From contig NZ_CP025546.1 of assembly GCF_003614435.1 (NCBI RefSeq), positions 3,906,001 through 3,970,000 on the forward strand: a DNA stretch of 64,000 nt, written 5' to 3'. The position numbers and the translations under genes are program-made. This DNA comes from Mycobacterium paragordonae. Its GTDB lineage: Bacteria; Actinomycetota; Actinomycetes; Mycobacteriales; Mycobacteriaceae. This document shows positions 25,741 through 35,108 of the stretch, one piece after another (position 1 is the stretch's first letter; every line of letters begins with the position of its first letter). Below the pieces are notes generated by a model that was given only the letters and a program-made list of their open reading frames with translations, was not told the origin of the DNA and searched no databases.

Positions 25741-26837
25741 AGATAGCCTTTCAGATGAGCTTCGATGCCGGTATCGACAGTGCCAACGGATCGACTGGCC
25801 GTTTCGAGGGCTTCGACGAGGCGCGTTTCGGCGTCCGGGATCGTCGCGGCGACTTTGGCCGCAGCTAGACTACGACTCCGTAGCGATGTGCCGGCATCCG
25901 TGGCTGCGGCCGCAAGCGTAGACCACGCTTTGGAAGCATGTCGGGCCGCGGCAGCCGCTTCGGCAGTGGCGGCGTCATCTAGGAGATCGGCGATGTTCTG
26001 GCAACCGTCTGCCTGCAGCGTACGAAAGAGCCCGCCGCCGGTACCGGCTTTCTCGATGAACGCCCCGAGCCCGAACAATGCCGCGGTCAGGGCATCGTCA
26101 TCGAACAGCGTTGGCCAATGCCCTACGTCATCGGCGAAGTCCTGCACACCCTTCAAACCGGAAGATTCGACTTCAGCTGCCTCGATGCGCAGTAGCGGCG
26201 CACCTACGGCACCGCCGCGCATGAACGCTGCGCTCGCGGCGAGTGCAGCGGCCGCGATCGGCCCAAGGTCTGGCACTCGCTCTGGCCAGTCGACGTGATA
26301 TGTGGTGTGCCGGGTAGGTGTGGGAAACCCGACCGAGGACCGCGCCCGGCGTAGGTCGTCGTAGGCCACCGTCTGGGTTGTCTCGCGGTCATTATCGACC
26401 ACATAGGCGACCCGTTGTTCGTCATCGTATCCGGTGATGACAATGTCGTGACGGCTCATGTGCAATCGGACGCGCAGGTAAGGAAGTTCGCCGATGTCAG
26501 CCCAGACCATGACGGGTCGACCTTTGTCGATTTCGTCGGTCACAAATGCCCATCCCACGTCCGGGTCATCGGTCGATCGCACGACGAACTTTGCGCCAAC
26601 CCGGGAGAGGTAATCCTGTTCCAGGTCGCTTCCTCGTCCTACCAGGTACACCTGGGGGAACAACTGCGTAGAGCGGACGTACGAGAAGTCCAAGACTCCG
26701 CCGAGGGTGAAGACCAATCCTTCACTGAGTGCTTCTGTCCCCCATCCGAGTTGGGCCCATTCAGTAAGGTCACGAAGCGCACCGGAACCACAGTGCCCTC
26801 CCCTCCTATGGGGATAGGGAACTTGAATCCTCGTCAT
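25737..26837 (-). CDS. BtrH N-terminal-domain / DUF4872-type protein
   Basis: 366 residues from the ATG at 26837 (GGAAGG upstream). The N-terminal papain-like BtrH_N domain has Cys16 in GGHCGSGALRDL and His in SRHDIVITGYDDE; an Ala-rich helical C-terminal domain follows (DUF4872-like). BtrH is the acyl-transfer enzyme of butirosin biosynthesis, so an acyl/aminoacyl transferase or amidase role is possible. It overlaps the broken transglutaminase-like gene, so two Cys-dependent proteins once formed a pair. Confidence 0.78.
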   Translation of the reverse strand: MTRIQVPYPHRRGGHCGSGALRDLTEWAQLGWGTEALSEGLVFTLGGVLDFSYVRSTQLFPQVYLVGRGSDLEQDYLSRVGAKFVVRSTDDPDVGWAFVTDEIDKGRPVMVWADIGELPYLRVRLHMSRHDIVITGYDDEQRVAYVVDNDRETTQTVAYDDLRRARSSVGFPTPTRHTTYHVDWPERVPDLGPIAAAALAASAAFMRGGAVGAPLLRIEAAEVESSGLKGVQDFADDVGHWPTLFDDDALTAALFGLGAFIEKAGTGGGLFRTLQADGCQNIADLLDDAATAEAAAAARHASKAWSTLAAAATDAGTSLRSRSLAAAKVAATIPDAETRLVEALETASRSVGTVDTGIEAHLKGYL

Positions 26838-27114
26838 CGCCGCTTCCTTCCTTGTCAGTAGCACTGTTGAGACTCGTCAAAAGCTACGTTTCATCACGGC
26901 TTCCCGGCTGACAGTAGGTGCCAACACCAACACGCGTGACCGCAGCCAACCTCAGCCGCGCATCTCGACAGCCTATGGCGATGGGGCACATTGACTTTCG
27001 ATCGCTAGTCCTGCATCAACACGTCAACGGTAAGAGCCACAGACGCGCAGCACTCAACCGTTGTACTCAGCTCGCTTGCTCCCGTGGTCGCGCTCCCGCG
27101 CTTCGGCTGCTTTA

Positions 27115-28221
27115 TCAGAATCGGATGAGTCCTCGGATGTTGCGGCCCGATCGCATATCCGCGTAGCCTTCGTTGATCTGATCGAGGGTGTACTCACGGG
27201 TGATCAGCTCATCCAGCTTGAGGTGTCCGGCGTTGTAGAGCTCGACGAGCCGCGGGATGTCGTGGGCGGCGTTCGAAGAACCGTACAGAGCGCCGCGGAT
27301 CTGCTTTTCATACAGCGTCAATTCCAGCAGTGAACCCGACATCGAGGTGTCTTCGGGGTGCCCGATCGCGGTAACGACCACACGGCCGCGTTTACCGACC
27401 AAGGACAGCGCCTCGCCGATGTAGGACCCTTCGGCGACATCGGTGGTCAAGACGCAGACATCGGCGAGTTTGCCGCGGGTGATGTCACTGATCAGTGACC
27501 AGGCCTCGTCGATCGTGGCAACGGCATGCGTCGCACCGAAACCGCCGGCTTGTTCACGCTTGAACGCCACCGGATCGACAGCCACGATGTTCAACGCGCC
27601 CGCGATGCGGGCACCCTGAATCGCATTCATGCCGATGCCACCGGCTCCGATCACCGCCACGGTATCCCCGGCACGCACCTCACCGGTGCGCACCGCCGAC
27701 CCGTACCCGGTCGTCACACCACACCCGATCAACGCCGCCTTGTCCAGCGGTGTCCCCTGGTCGATTTTGACCAGAGACGCCTTGGGGACCACGGTGTATT
27801 CCGAGAACGTGCCCAGCAGGCACATCTGGCCGACGTCCTCACCCCTGGCATGGAAACGGTAAGTGCCGTCGATCTGGGGTCCCATCATGAGCGCGGCACC
27901 CAAGTCGCACATGTTCCCCATCCCCCGCGCGCAATAGGAACAGTGCCCGCACGACGGCAGGAACGTCAGGATCACCGAATCGCCCTCGGCGACGTTCTCG
28001 ACACCCGCACCCACTTCGACCACGGTGCCGGCACCCTCGTGGCCACCGACGACGGGCAGCGGAATGGGCAGGTCGCCGGTCACGAGGTGTTCGTCGGAAT
28101 GGCACAACCCGGTCGCGGTCAGCTGGACGAGCACTTCATCGGGGCCGGGAGGATCCAACTCGATGTCCTCGACTTCCCACTTTTCTCCTAGGCCCCACAG
28201 CACTGCAGCACGTGTCTTCAT
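27115..28221 (-). CDS. Zinc-dependent (NDMA-type) alcohol dehydrogenase, AdhD-like
   Basis: 368-residue medium-chain dehydrogenase. Catalytic-zinc motif GLCHSDEHL and GGHEGAG, four-Cys structural-zinc lobe CGHCSYCARGMGNMC, Rossmann motif GAGGIGMNA, and the NIRGLIRF end typical of mycobacterial AdhD/AdhB-type NDMA-dependent enzymes, which hold NAD tightly. It should oxidise primary alcohols such as CYP153 products. The upstream region now holds an IS110 element, so its former promoter or operon link to the ligase at 29.7 kb is probably broken. The 277 bases after its stop hold nothing recognisable. Confidence 0.92.
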   Translation of the reverse strand: MKTRAAVLWGLGEKWEVEDIELDPPGPDEVLVQLTATGLCHSDEHLVTGDLPIPLPVVGGHEGAGTVVEVGAGVENVAEGDSVILTFLPSCGHCSYCARGMGNMCDLGAALMMGPQIDGTYRFHARGEDVGQMCLLGTFSEYTVVPKASLVKIDQGTPLDKAALIGCGVTTGYGSAVRTGEVRAGDTVAVIGAGGIGMNAIQGARIAGALNIVAVDPVAFKREQAGGFGATHAVATIDEAWSLISDITRGKLADVCVLTTDVAEGSYIGEALSLVGKRGRVVVTAIGHPEDTSMSGSLLELTLYEKQIRGALYGSSNAAHDIPRLVELYNAGHLKLDELITREYTLDQINEGYADMRSGRNIRGLIRF

Positions 28222-28239
28222 GTGTGTCCTTACCTTTCT

Positions 28240-29700
28240 TGGAGGGTGATCGGGGCGTATTGCCTTAGGCTTCGATTTGCCCAGGGACGTCGGGTATGGC
28301 TTTCATGTGGTTGCTGTGTTCGATGGCCGAAGGAGATTGGCCGCCCGGCGTTCCGCGACGACTCGACCGCTAATTGAGAGATGCGATGTGATCGCTGTGT
28401 AAGGACACGCCGGCGTGGTCGTCTGTTGGGTTGGTGGCACCTATGACGAGGACGGAGGTGGTTGTGGCGCAACAACTGTGGGCCGGTGTAGATGCTGGCA
28501 AGTCTGATCACCACTGTGTGGTCATTGATGCTGAGGGAAGTCGATTGCTCTCCCAGCGGGTCGCCAATGACGAGGCCGCACTGCTGGCGCTGATCAAGGC
28601 GGTTGCGGCGTTGGCCGATGGGGGTGAGCTCACCTGGGCGATCGACCTCAACGGCGGCGGGGCGGCATTGTTGATCTGCTTGTTGATGGCCGCTGAACAG
28701 CGGTTGCTCTACATCCCCGGCAGAACCATTTACCACGCCTCGGCTAGTTACCGCGGAGATGGCAAGACCGACGCCAAAGACGCCGCGATTATCGCCGATC
28801 AGGCACGGATGCGCCGCGACCTGCAACCGTTGCGGGCCGGTGATGACATCGCGGTCGAACTGCGCATCTTGACCAGTCGACGCGCTGATTTGGTCGCCGA
28901 TCGCACGCGGGCAATCAACCGGCTGCGTGCCCAGCTGCTGGACTACTTCCCCGCCCTGGAACGCGCATTTGACTACAGCAACAGCAAGGCGGCGCTGCTG
29001 CTGCTCAGCAGCTACCAGACCCCCGACGGGCTGCGCCGTGCAGGTGCTGCTCGCCTGGCTGCATGGTTGCGCAAACGGAAGGCTCGCAATGTCGATGCCG
29101 TCGTAGCCACAGCGCTGGCGGCGGCCAACGCCCAGCACACCATCATGCCCGGACAACAATTGGCCGCCACCGTCGTAGCTCGCCTGGCCAAGGAGGTGAT
29201 GGCCCTCGACATCGAAATCGGCGACACCGACACGATGATCGAGGAGCGATTTCGCCGCCACCGCCACGCCGAAATCCTGCTGAGCATGCCCGGATTCGGC
29301 GTCACCCTCGCCGCAGAGTTCCTGGCCGCCACTGGCGGCGACATGAGCGCATTCGACTCCGTCGACCGCCTCGCCGGCGTCTCCGGCCTGGCACCGGTTC
29401 CCCGCGACTCCGGACGCATCACAGGCAACCTCAAACGCCCACGACGCTACGACCGCCGACTCTTGCGCAGCTGCTACCTGTCGGCACAAATCGCCATCCG
29501 CACCGACCCCGCCTCGCGCACGTACTACGACCGCAAACGCGCCGAAGGCAAAACCCACACCCAAGCCGTGCTCGCTCTGGCCCGACGACGCCTCAACGTC
29601 CTGTGGGCAATGCTCCGCGACCACACGCCATATCAACCCACCGCAACTACTGCCGCGGCGGCTTGACAACGTCATTGAGAATCTCCTTAACGTCAGTGTT
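28240..29700 (+). mobile_element. IS110-family insertion sequence (ends approximate)
   Basis: Intact transposase gene with about 200 non-coding bases upstream and a short 3' tail. No terminal inverted repeats were found, as usual for IS110. The ends cannot be fixed without a second copy or an empty site. IS110 elements carry a structured bridge RNA in a non-coding end (established for IS621), so 28240-28460 is the likely RNA region. The insertion sits between an alcohol dehydrogenase and a CoA ligase of the same orientation. Confidence 0.7.
28464..29666 (+). CDS. IS110-family transposase
   Basis: 400 residues from the GTG at 28464, chosen because GGAGG lies five bases upstream. N-terminal DEDD RuvC-like domain: WAGVDAGKSDHH (Asp), TWAIDLNGGG and GDGKTDAKDAAIIAD. 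C-terminal Transposase_20 domain: LLSMPGFGVTLAAEFLAATG and DRLAGVSGLAPVPRDSGR with the catalytic-Ser region, then LARRRLNVLWAMLRD. All blocks are present and the frame is intact, so it may be active. Not closely alike to the remnant at 8.95 kb. Confidence 0.95.
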   Translation: MAQQLWAGVDAGKSDHHCVVIDAEGSRLLSQRVANDEAALLALIKAVAALADGGELTWAIDLNGGGAALLICLLMAAEQRLLYIPGRTIYHASASYRGDGKTDAKDAAIIADQARMRRDLQPLRAGDDIAVELRILTSRRADLVADRTRAINRLRAQLLDYFPALERAFDYSNSKAALLLLSSYQTPDGLRRAGAARLAAWLRKRKARNVDAVVATALAAANAQHTIMPGQQLAATVVARLAKEVMALDIEIGDTDTMIEERFRRHRHAEILLSMPGFGVTLAAEFLAATGGDMSAFDSVDRLAGVSGLAPVPRDSGRITGNLKRPRRYDRRLLRSCYLSAQIAIRTDPASRTYYDRKRAEGKTHTQAVLALARRRLNVLWAMLRDHTPYQPTATTAAAA

Positions 29701-29722
29701 TCGGTCGCAGTGGATTGATGAT

Positions 29723-31351
29723 TCACGCCAGCGTCTCGATGATGAGGTCACCGTCGGCGAACTGGCGGCGCAGCTTCTTCTTGTCGAACTTGCCAGTGGA
29801 AGTCAGCGGAATGTCGGTGACGAACGCCCACCGTTCCGGTAGCCACCACTTGGCCACCCGCGCACGCAGAAATTCGGTCAGCTCCGCCGCGGTGGCGGTG
29901 CGGGCGGCAGCCAGGACGACCACCGCCAGCGGCCGTTCCTGCCACTTGTCGTCGGGCACTCCAATCACCGTGGCGGTGCGCACCGCAGGGTGAGCGGCCA
30001 ACTCGTTCTCCAATTCCACCGAGGAGATCCATTCGCCCCCGGACTTGATGACATCCTTGGAGCGGTCGGTCAGCGCGATGAGCGCGTCCGCGCTGATCGT
30101 CCCGACGTCCCCGGTACGCAACCACCCGTCCGGCGACGCCGCCGGACTGTCATTCTCGTAATACGACTGAGTGATCCACGGGCCGCGGACTTGAATCTCC
30201 CCCACCGATTTTCCGTCCCACGGTTGTTCTGCACCGCTGTCATCGACGATGCGGGCCTGCACACCGGCCACCACCCGGCCTTGGGTTGCGCGCAGGTGAA
30301 GCGACCTCTCCGGGGTATCAGAACTCCGCGGCAGAGCGACCGAGGCCAGCGGGGAAGTCTCAGTCATCCCCCAAGCCTGCACAATGCGGATGCCCAGCTC
30401 GTCATAGGCGGTCATCAACGACCGCGGAACCGCCGAACCACCGCAGGCCACCATCTTCAGCGAACTCACGTCATGGCCAGGATTGTCGCGCAAGTAATGC
30501 AGAACATCGGTCCAGATTGTCGGCACCGCCCCCGCCATCGTCGGCCGCACCGCCTCGATCATCTCCACCAAAGGCCCCGCCTGCAGGAAACGGTCAGGCA
30601 GCAGAAGCTGCGCGCCGGCCATCATCGCCGCATACGGCAACCCCCACGCGTTGGCGTGGAACATCGGAACGATCGCCAACACCGTGTCGTCATGACCGAT
30701 GCCCAAGGCATTCGAGGTGCACGCCGCCTGAGAGTGCAACCACGTCGAACGATGGCTGTAGACAACACCTTTCGGGTGCCCGGTGGTACCGCTCGTATAG
30801 CACATCGCTGCAGCCGACCGCTCATCGACATCGGGCCACTCGAACGTACTCGACTGGGCGGCCACCACATCGTCGTACCGTAGGACGTCCTTTCCGCACC
30901 CCTCGACCGCGGCAAGATCGCCGGTTCCGGTCACTAGCACCGTGCGCACCGAGGTCATCGACGGCAACGCCGCCGCCAAAAGGGCAAGCACCGTACTGTC
31001 GACGATGATCACCCGATCCTCGGCATGATTGGCGATCCACGTCAGCTGTTCCGGCGGCAGCCGCAGGTTCAACGTATGCAGCACCGCGCCCATCGACGGC
31101 ACCGCCGCGTAACAGTCCAGATGCTCCTGGTTGCTCCATTGCAGCGTCGCGACACGCTCATCTCCACGGATGCCGATCTGGCGCAAAGCATTTGCCAACC
31201 GTGCCGCACGCTCACCCACCTCGCGATAGGACACCCCAGAGATCTGCCGGGGTCCGCGCGCAGTCAGCACCTCGCGATCGCCATGGACTGCCGAAGCATG
31301 GGCCACGATCGCGGGCACAGTCAACGCAACGTCCTGCATCGTGCTCCTCAT
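29723..31351 (-). CDS. Fatty-acid CoA ligase (FadD-like), copy 2
   Basis: 542 residues, same architecture as copy 1 (10774-12399) and nearly the same motifs: [44 protein letters not shown] and [10 protein letters not shown]. Activates fatty acids for beta-oxidation. It precedes the AdhD-like gene in the same direction, now separated by the IS110 insertion, and lies 36 bases after the SCP2 gene. Alkane-pathway operons often pair such a ligase with alcohol dehydrogenase and CYP153. Confidence 0.93.
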   Translation of the reverse strand: MRSTMQDVALTVPAIVAHASAVHGDREVLTARGPRQISGVSYREVGERAARLANALRQIGIRGDERVATLQWSNQEHLDCYAAVPSMGAVLHTLNLRLPPEQLTWIANHAEDRVIIVDSTVLALLAAALPSMTSVRTVLVTGTGDLAAVEGCGKDVLRYDDVVAAQSSTFEWPDVDERSAAAMCYTSGTTGHPKGVVYSHRSTWLHSQAACTSNALGIGHDDTVLAIVPMFHANAWGLPYAAMMAGAQLLLPDRFLQAGPLVEMIEAVRPTMAGAVPTIWTDVLHYLRDNPGHDVSSLKMVACGGSAVPRSLMTAYDELGIRIVQAWGMTETSPLASVALPRSSDTPERSLHLRATQGRVVAGVQARIVDDSGAEQPWDGKSVGEIQVRGPWITQSYYENDSPAASPDGWLRTGDVGTISADALIALTDRSKDVIKSGGEWISSVELENELAAHPAVRTATVIGVPDDKWQERPLAVVVLAAARTATAAELTEFLRARVAKWWLPERWAFVTDIPLTSTGKFDKKKLRRQFADGDLIIETLA

Positions 31352-31387
31352 CGCACACCCGCCCTACAGCCCGCGGTGAGGCGAGGG

Positions 31388-31798
31388 TCACGCATCGATG
31401 AGGTCCTGCCGATTCTGGCTCTCCAGCATCAACCGGTACTCGGGGAACAGGTTCTTGGCCTGCGGGATCAACTTGATCAACTTCGGCACCGGACCTTTCG
31501 CACGTACCGTTCCCTTGGCCATCGCCATCGTCAAGTTCACCTTCCCCAACCAGAACTTGTTCCCCGTGTCTGCCGACATGAACAACTCCACGTTGGGCAC
31601 CGCGGTACTGGCCGCTCCGGTCTCCACCACCTTGTTCGGCATGTCCACCGTCACAACCGCATCCGGATCTGTGTAATGCACCCGCAACACCACACCCGAA
31701 TTCGCGAGCTTGTCCGCCAGACCCTCCTTCTCCAAACCCCGCCGAAAGATCCCGCCCAGGAAGGCATAGACCTCGTCCTCGTCCCTAAATACCGCCAC
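31388..31798 (-). CDS. SCP2 sterol-binding-domain protein
   Basis: 136 residues from the GTG at 31798 (GAGG upstream); an upstream TTG at 31810 is possible. Single SCP2 lipid-binding fold: VYAFLGGIFRRGLEKEG, VVLRVHYTDPDAVVTVDM, FWLGKVNLTMAMAKG and PKLIKLIPQAKNLFPEY. Such proteins bind hydrophobic acyl or sterol ligands and may present substrate to the oxidising enzymes. In line with the CYP153 operon and the downstream ligase. Confidence 0.87.
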   Translation of the reverse strand: MAVFRDEDEVYAFLGGIFRRGLEKEGLADKLANSGVVLRVHYTDPDAVVTVDMPNKVVETGAASTAVPNVELFMSADTGNKFWLGKVNLTMAMAKGTVRAKGPVPKLIKLIPQAKNLFPEYRLMLESQNRQDLIDA

Positions 31799-31823
31799 CG
31801 TCAACCTCAACTAACCTCATTGT

Positions 31824-31843
31824 CAGAACAGAACAGAACAGAA
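31824..31843. repeat. Pentanucleotide repeat (CAGAA)x4
   Basis: Four perfect CAGAA units (TTCTG on the coding strand of the SCP2 gene), about 25-45 bases upstream of its start. Slippage could change spacing in the leader. Confidence 0.75.
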
Positions 31844-32059
31844 CAGGCACCGACTTCTGACGCTGCTCCTCCGGAAAGAATCGTCATGCTCGTTGGGAAA
31901 CCCCACTAGGTCCTGATGCGCTGCGCCAAGGCGACCGCCGGGCAGCCGCTAGCGTTCCTTTGCCAGCGGGGCTGGATGGCAATTGTCACTGAAGTACCTC
32001 TCCAAGACACGCGTCGCATCCGCCGTCGTCGTTCCCACCGCCTACGCACCGCCGGCACC

Positions 32060-33262
32060 TCAGTCCGAGCCGGCGAGCACCAGTTCGGCCCGTTCGACGG
32101 CGACTTGCTGCGTGATGACCCGCTTGCTGAACATGAAGTCGCGGGGACGGTTGATGCAGTCGGCGGCAAGAAGCTCGCCGGCACGGAGGTAGAAGCAGGT
32201 GAAGTCGCGCTCCCGGGTCGGGTCGCCGCTGAGGACGACCTCGTCGTACCCGGTGTTGAGACCGGCGATCTGGAGCTTGAGGTCGTATTGATCTGACCAG
32301 AACCATGGAAGGGCCGCTATCTTCTTGGACTTCCCACAGACGGTCGCGGCGGCGACCTTGGCCTGCTCGGCCGCGCTCGGCACGGACTCCAGGCGGATGC
32401 GACGGCCGTAACGGGCCATGTCGTGGCTGGCGCAGTCCCCGGCGGCCACGATGTCGGGGTCGCTAGTCCGGGCCTGATCGTCGATCACGACGCCGTTGTC
32501 GACGACCAGGCCCGCGGTGGCGGCGAGCTCGGTGTTCGGCTCCACGCCGATGCCGACAATGACGAGGTCGGCGGGAATTGATTCGCCACCGGCCAGGATT
32601 ACTTCGCGGACCCTGCCGTCGCCGGACAGAGCCTCGACCAGCGTGCCCGTCCGGATGTTGACGCCCTCCTCCCGGTGGATCCGGTCGAAGAACTCCGATA
32701 CCTCCGGGGCGGTGACCCGTTCAAGGACGCGCCCGGTCGCCTCGAGCAGGGTGACCTCCAGACCCAGTGCACGCAACGAGGCGGCTGTCTCCAGTCCGAT
32801 GTAGCCGCCGCCGACGATCACCGCCCGACGCCCGGGGCCGGCGGCCTCTCGGATCATCTCGCCGTCCGCGGCGGTGCGTAGGTAGAAGACTCCGGCCAGG
32901 TCCGCTCCCGGGGTGGGGAGCCGACGAGGCCGGGCGCCAGTGCACAGCGCGAGCTTGTCGTAGGGCAGTGCGTCGCCGGTACTCAGCACGACATGACCAG
33001 CCGAGCGGTCGACCGCCGCCACCGTCGCATCCAGGAGTCGGATCCGCTGCTTGGCGTAGAAATCCGAGTTGCGGATCGCGAGTTCGGCCAGTTCGCATTT
33101 GTCGGCCAGGTACGACTTGGACAGCGGGGGCCGCTGGTAGGGCAACGCCGACTCATCGCCGACGAGGACGATTTCGCCGTCCCACCCTTCTCGGCGAAGA
33201 CTGGCGGCGAGCTGGGTGCCCGCGTGGCTGGCCCCCGCGATGACCGCTCGCTGCACGGTCAT
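32060..33262 (-). CDS. Ferredoxin reductase of the CYP153 system
   Basis: 400-residue FAD- and NADH-binding reductase. FAD motif GASHAGTQLAASLR, FAD-site ALPYQRPPLSKSYL, NAD motif VGGGYIGLETAASL, and the second FAD motif DIVAAGDCASHD. Its start overlaps the P450 stop by 4 bases (32.06-34.65 kb pair). It passes electrons from NADH to the 2Fe-2S ferredoxin. Same role as AhpH in Mycobacterium HXN-1500 (established there). 261 bases without a gene follow, apart from the repeat upstream of SCP2. Confidence 0.95.
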   Translation of the reverse strand: MTVQRAVIAGASHAGTQLAASLRREGWDGEIVLVGDESALPYQRPPLSKSYLADKCELAELAIRNSDFYAKQRIRLLDATVAAVDRSAGHVVLSTGDALPYDKLALCTGARPRRLPTPGADLAGVFYLRTAADGEMIREAAGPGRRAVIVGGGYIGLETAASLRALGLEVTLLEATGRVLERVTAPEVSEFFDRIHREEGVNIRTGTLVEALSGDGRVREVILAGGESIPADLVIVGIGVEPNTELAATAGLVVDNGVVIDDQARTSDPDIVAAGDCASHDMARYGRRIRLESVPSAAEQAKVAAATVCGKSKKIAALPWFWSDQYDLKLQIAGLNTGYDEVVLSGDPTRERDFTCFYLRAGELLAADCINRPRDFMFSKRVITQQVAVERAELVLAGSD

Positions 33263-34650
33263 GCGCCACCTTTCGGGGTGAGGCGGACCATCAGCTTACT
33301 GATCCCCCTCACGAAGTTGGACTGCACGTACTCGGGCTCACCGACGACCTCGATGTTCTCGAACCGCGGAAGCAGCTCCTCCCACAGGATCCGCAACTGC
33401 ATCTCGGCCAGCCGGTTACCCATACAGCGGTGCACGCCGAAACCGAAGGAGATGTGGTTACGGGCGTTGGCCCGATCGATAATCAGGTCATCGGGCCGAT
33501 CGAACACGCGCTCGTCGCGGTTGCCCGAGGCGTACCACATCAGGACCTTGTCGCCCTTGCGGATGAACTGCCCGTTGAGCACAGTGTCGGCCTTGGCGAT
33601 CCGGCGCATATGCGCGAGCGGGGTTTGCCACCGGATGATCTCCGAGACCATGTTGGGGATCAGCTCGGGGTTCGCCTTCAGCTTCTCAAACTGGTCAGGG
33701 AACTCGTTCAGCGCCAGAACACCACCGCTCATGGAATTGCGGGTCGTATCGTTGCCACCCACGATCAGCAATACCAAGTTGCCCAAGAACTCCATCGGGC
33801 GATCGATCAGGTCCTTGGTGCTCTCGTCGCTCTGCAACATGGTGATCAGATCGAAGCCGGGCAGCTCTCCGGCAGCTGTCCGGGCTGCCTTGTCCCGCCA
33901 GTGAGCGCTGAGACCTCTAGCCATATCGACCATGCCGCGAAATATCTCGTCGTTGTCCGAGGGCCCACCGTTGGCTTGCTCCATGGAGGTGGCGAGATCG
34001 GACCATTGGACGAGCTTGCGCCGCTGCTCGAACGGGAAGTCCAGCAGCGTGGCCAGCATGCGCGCGGTTAGCTCGATCGAGACGTGCTGCACCCAGTTGA
34101 ACGGTTCGCCAAGCGGCAGAGCGTCGAGCACGTCTACCACCCGCTCGCGGATGAGGCCCTCCATCTCACGCAGGTTCTTCGGTGCGACCACACCCTGGAC
34201 AGCCTGCCGTTGCCGGTCGTGTTTTGGGGGGTCCATCGCGATGAACATCGCAATGTCGAGGAAGCGCGGCGGGCTCCCGATGACGATGAACGGCTCGGAG
34301 GAGAAGACCTCGTGGTTCTTGTCGACGGCCACGATGTCGGCATGCCGCGTCACCGACCAGAACGGGCCGAACGCGCTGTGGGCCTGATAGTGCACGGGAG
34401 CCTCGTTGCGTAGGCGCTCGTAATAGGACTTCCAGCGACCCTGACGATAGAGGAAAGGATTGCTAAGGTCGATGTCGGTCAGTTCAACCTCGTCAGCCGG
34501 CGGGATCGGTCGCTCGATGAAGATTTTTTCACCGTTGGTGCCGGTGACCCAGCGCCGCGTTCTGTCGTAGAGGTGGGCGCCCTGGATTATTCGGTCCATC
34601 GGAATTGTTGCCTGAGCCTTGGCAGTGACTGCCTCGCGAATATTGCTCAC
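33259..34650 (-). CDS. Cytochrome P450, CYP153-family alkane terminal hydroxylase
   Basis: 463 residues. Characteristic CYP153 stretches: DLSNPFLYRQGRWKSYYERL, SAFGPFWSVTRHADI, FSSEPFIVIGSPP, FIAMDPPKHD, VQGVVAPKNLREMEGLIR. I-helix VGGNDTTRN, EIIRW (ExxR), heme loop FGFGVHRCMGNRLAE with the axial Cys near 405. The family omega-hydroxylates medium-chain alkanes with ferredoxin and reductase, all present in this operon. Likely under the divergent AraC-type regulator. Class I system as in the ahpGHI cluster of HXN-1500. Confidence 0.95.
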   Translation of the reverse strand: MSNIREAVTAKAQATIPMDRIIQGAHLYDRTRRWVTGTNGEKIFIERPIPPADEVELTDIDLSNPFLYRQGRWKSYYERLRNEAPVHYQAHSAFGPFWSVTRHADIVAVDKNHEVFSSEPFIVIGSPPRFLDIAMFIAMDPPKHDRQRQAVQGVVAPKNLREMEGLIRERVVDVLDALPLGEPFNWVQHVSIELTARMLATLLDFPFEQRRKLVQWSDLATSMEQANGGPSDNDEIFRGMVDMARGLSAHWRDKAARTAAGELPGFDLITMLQSDESTKDLIDRPMEFLGNLVLLIVGGNDTTRNSMSGGVLALNEFPDQFEKLKANPELIPNMVSEIIRWQTPLAHMRRIAKADTVLNGQFIRKGDKVLMWYASGNRDERVFDRPDDLIIDRANARNHISFGFGVHRCMGNRLAEMQLRILWEELLPRFENIEVVGEPEYVQSNFVRGISKLMVRLTPKGGA

Positions 34651-34670
34651 GTCTCACCTCTCTTTCGTCA

Positions 34671-34991
34671 TCACAGTTGGAACTCGGGCAGATGGACGAT
34701 CAAACCGTCCCACGCCTCAGAGACCTGCATCTGGCAGGACAGCCGGGAGGTCGGCTGACGCTCGGGGTTCATCGCGAGCATCTCCTCTTCATTGGCCCCG
34801 GAGAGGCCGACCCGATCGGACCATTGCGGATCGACGATCACATGGCAGGTGCCGCACGCGGCTTCGCCTCCGCAGTCGCCGTCGATGCCGGGCACCGCAT
34901 TGTTGGTCGCGACCCGCATCAGTGACTGACCTTCCTCGAGAGGCGCCTCATACTTCTCGCCGCCGTGGGAGACAAATGTGACAACTGCCAT
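34671..34991 (-). CDS. 2Fe-2S ferredoxin (putidaredoxin type)
   Basis: 106 residues. Cluster ligands Cys40, Cys46 and Cys49 in CGGEAACGTC, and Cys86 in RLSCQMQ. First gene of the leftward CYP153 operon, 20 bases before the P450. Electron shuttle between the reductase (32060-33262) and CYP153. Confidence 0.95.
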   Translation of the reverse strand: MAVVTFVSHGGEKYEAPLEEGQSLMRVATNNAVPGIDGDCGGEAACGTCHVIVDPQWSDRVGLSGANEEEMLAMNPERQPTSRLSCQMQVSEAWDGLIVHLPEFQL

Positions 34992-35018
34992 AGCCAGGCT
35001 CCTTGCGTGTCCTCAGTT

Positions 35019-35031
35019 ACTTGACACAAGT
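35019..35031. promoter_or_regulatory. Inverted repeat in the divergent CYP153/araC promoter region
   Basis: ACTTG-ACA-CAAGT, perfect 5-bp arms, in the 117-bp gap between the ferredoxin gene (leftward) and the AraC-type gene (rightward). TTGACA inside it could also serve as a -35 element on the plus strand. A related ACTTGTGA follows further right. Likely AraC-type binding region. Confidence 0.4.
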
Positions 35032-35108
35032 CTTGCGCCAGATGAGCGCTGCGGCTATGTTCGCCGGAGTCAGAAACTTGTGATTTCGGCTCAAAGGGGC
35101 CATGGTCA

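Noticed and set aside
10774-31351. The two CoA ligase genes as ends of a composite transposon or recent duplication
   Set aside because: They share motifs but differ throughout in protein and DNA sequence, and the flanking genes are not duplicated; they are paralogues, not a fresh repeat.
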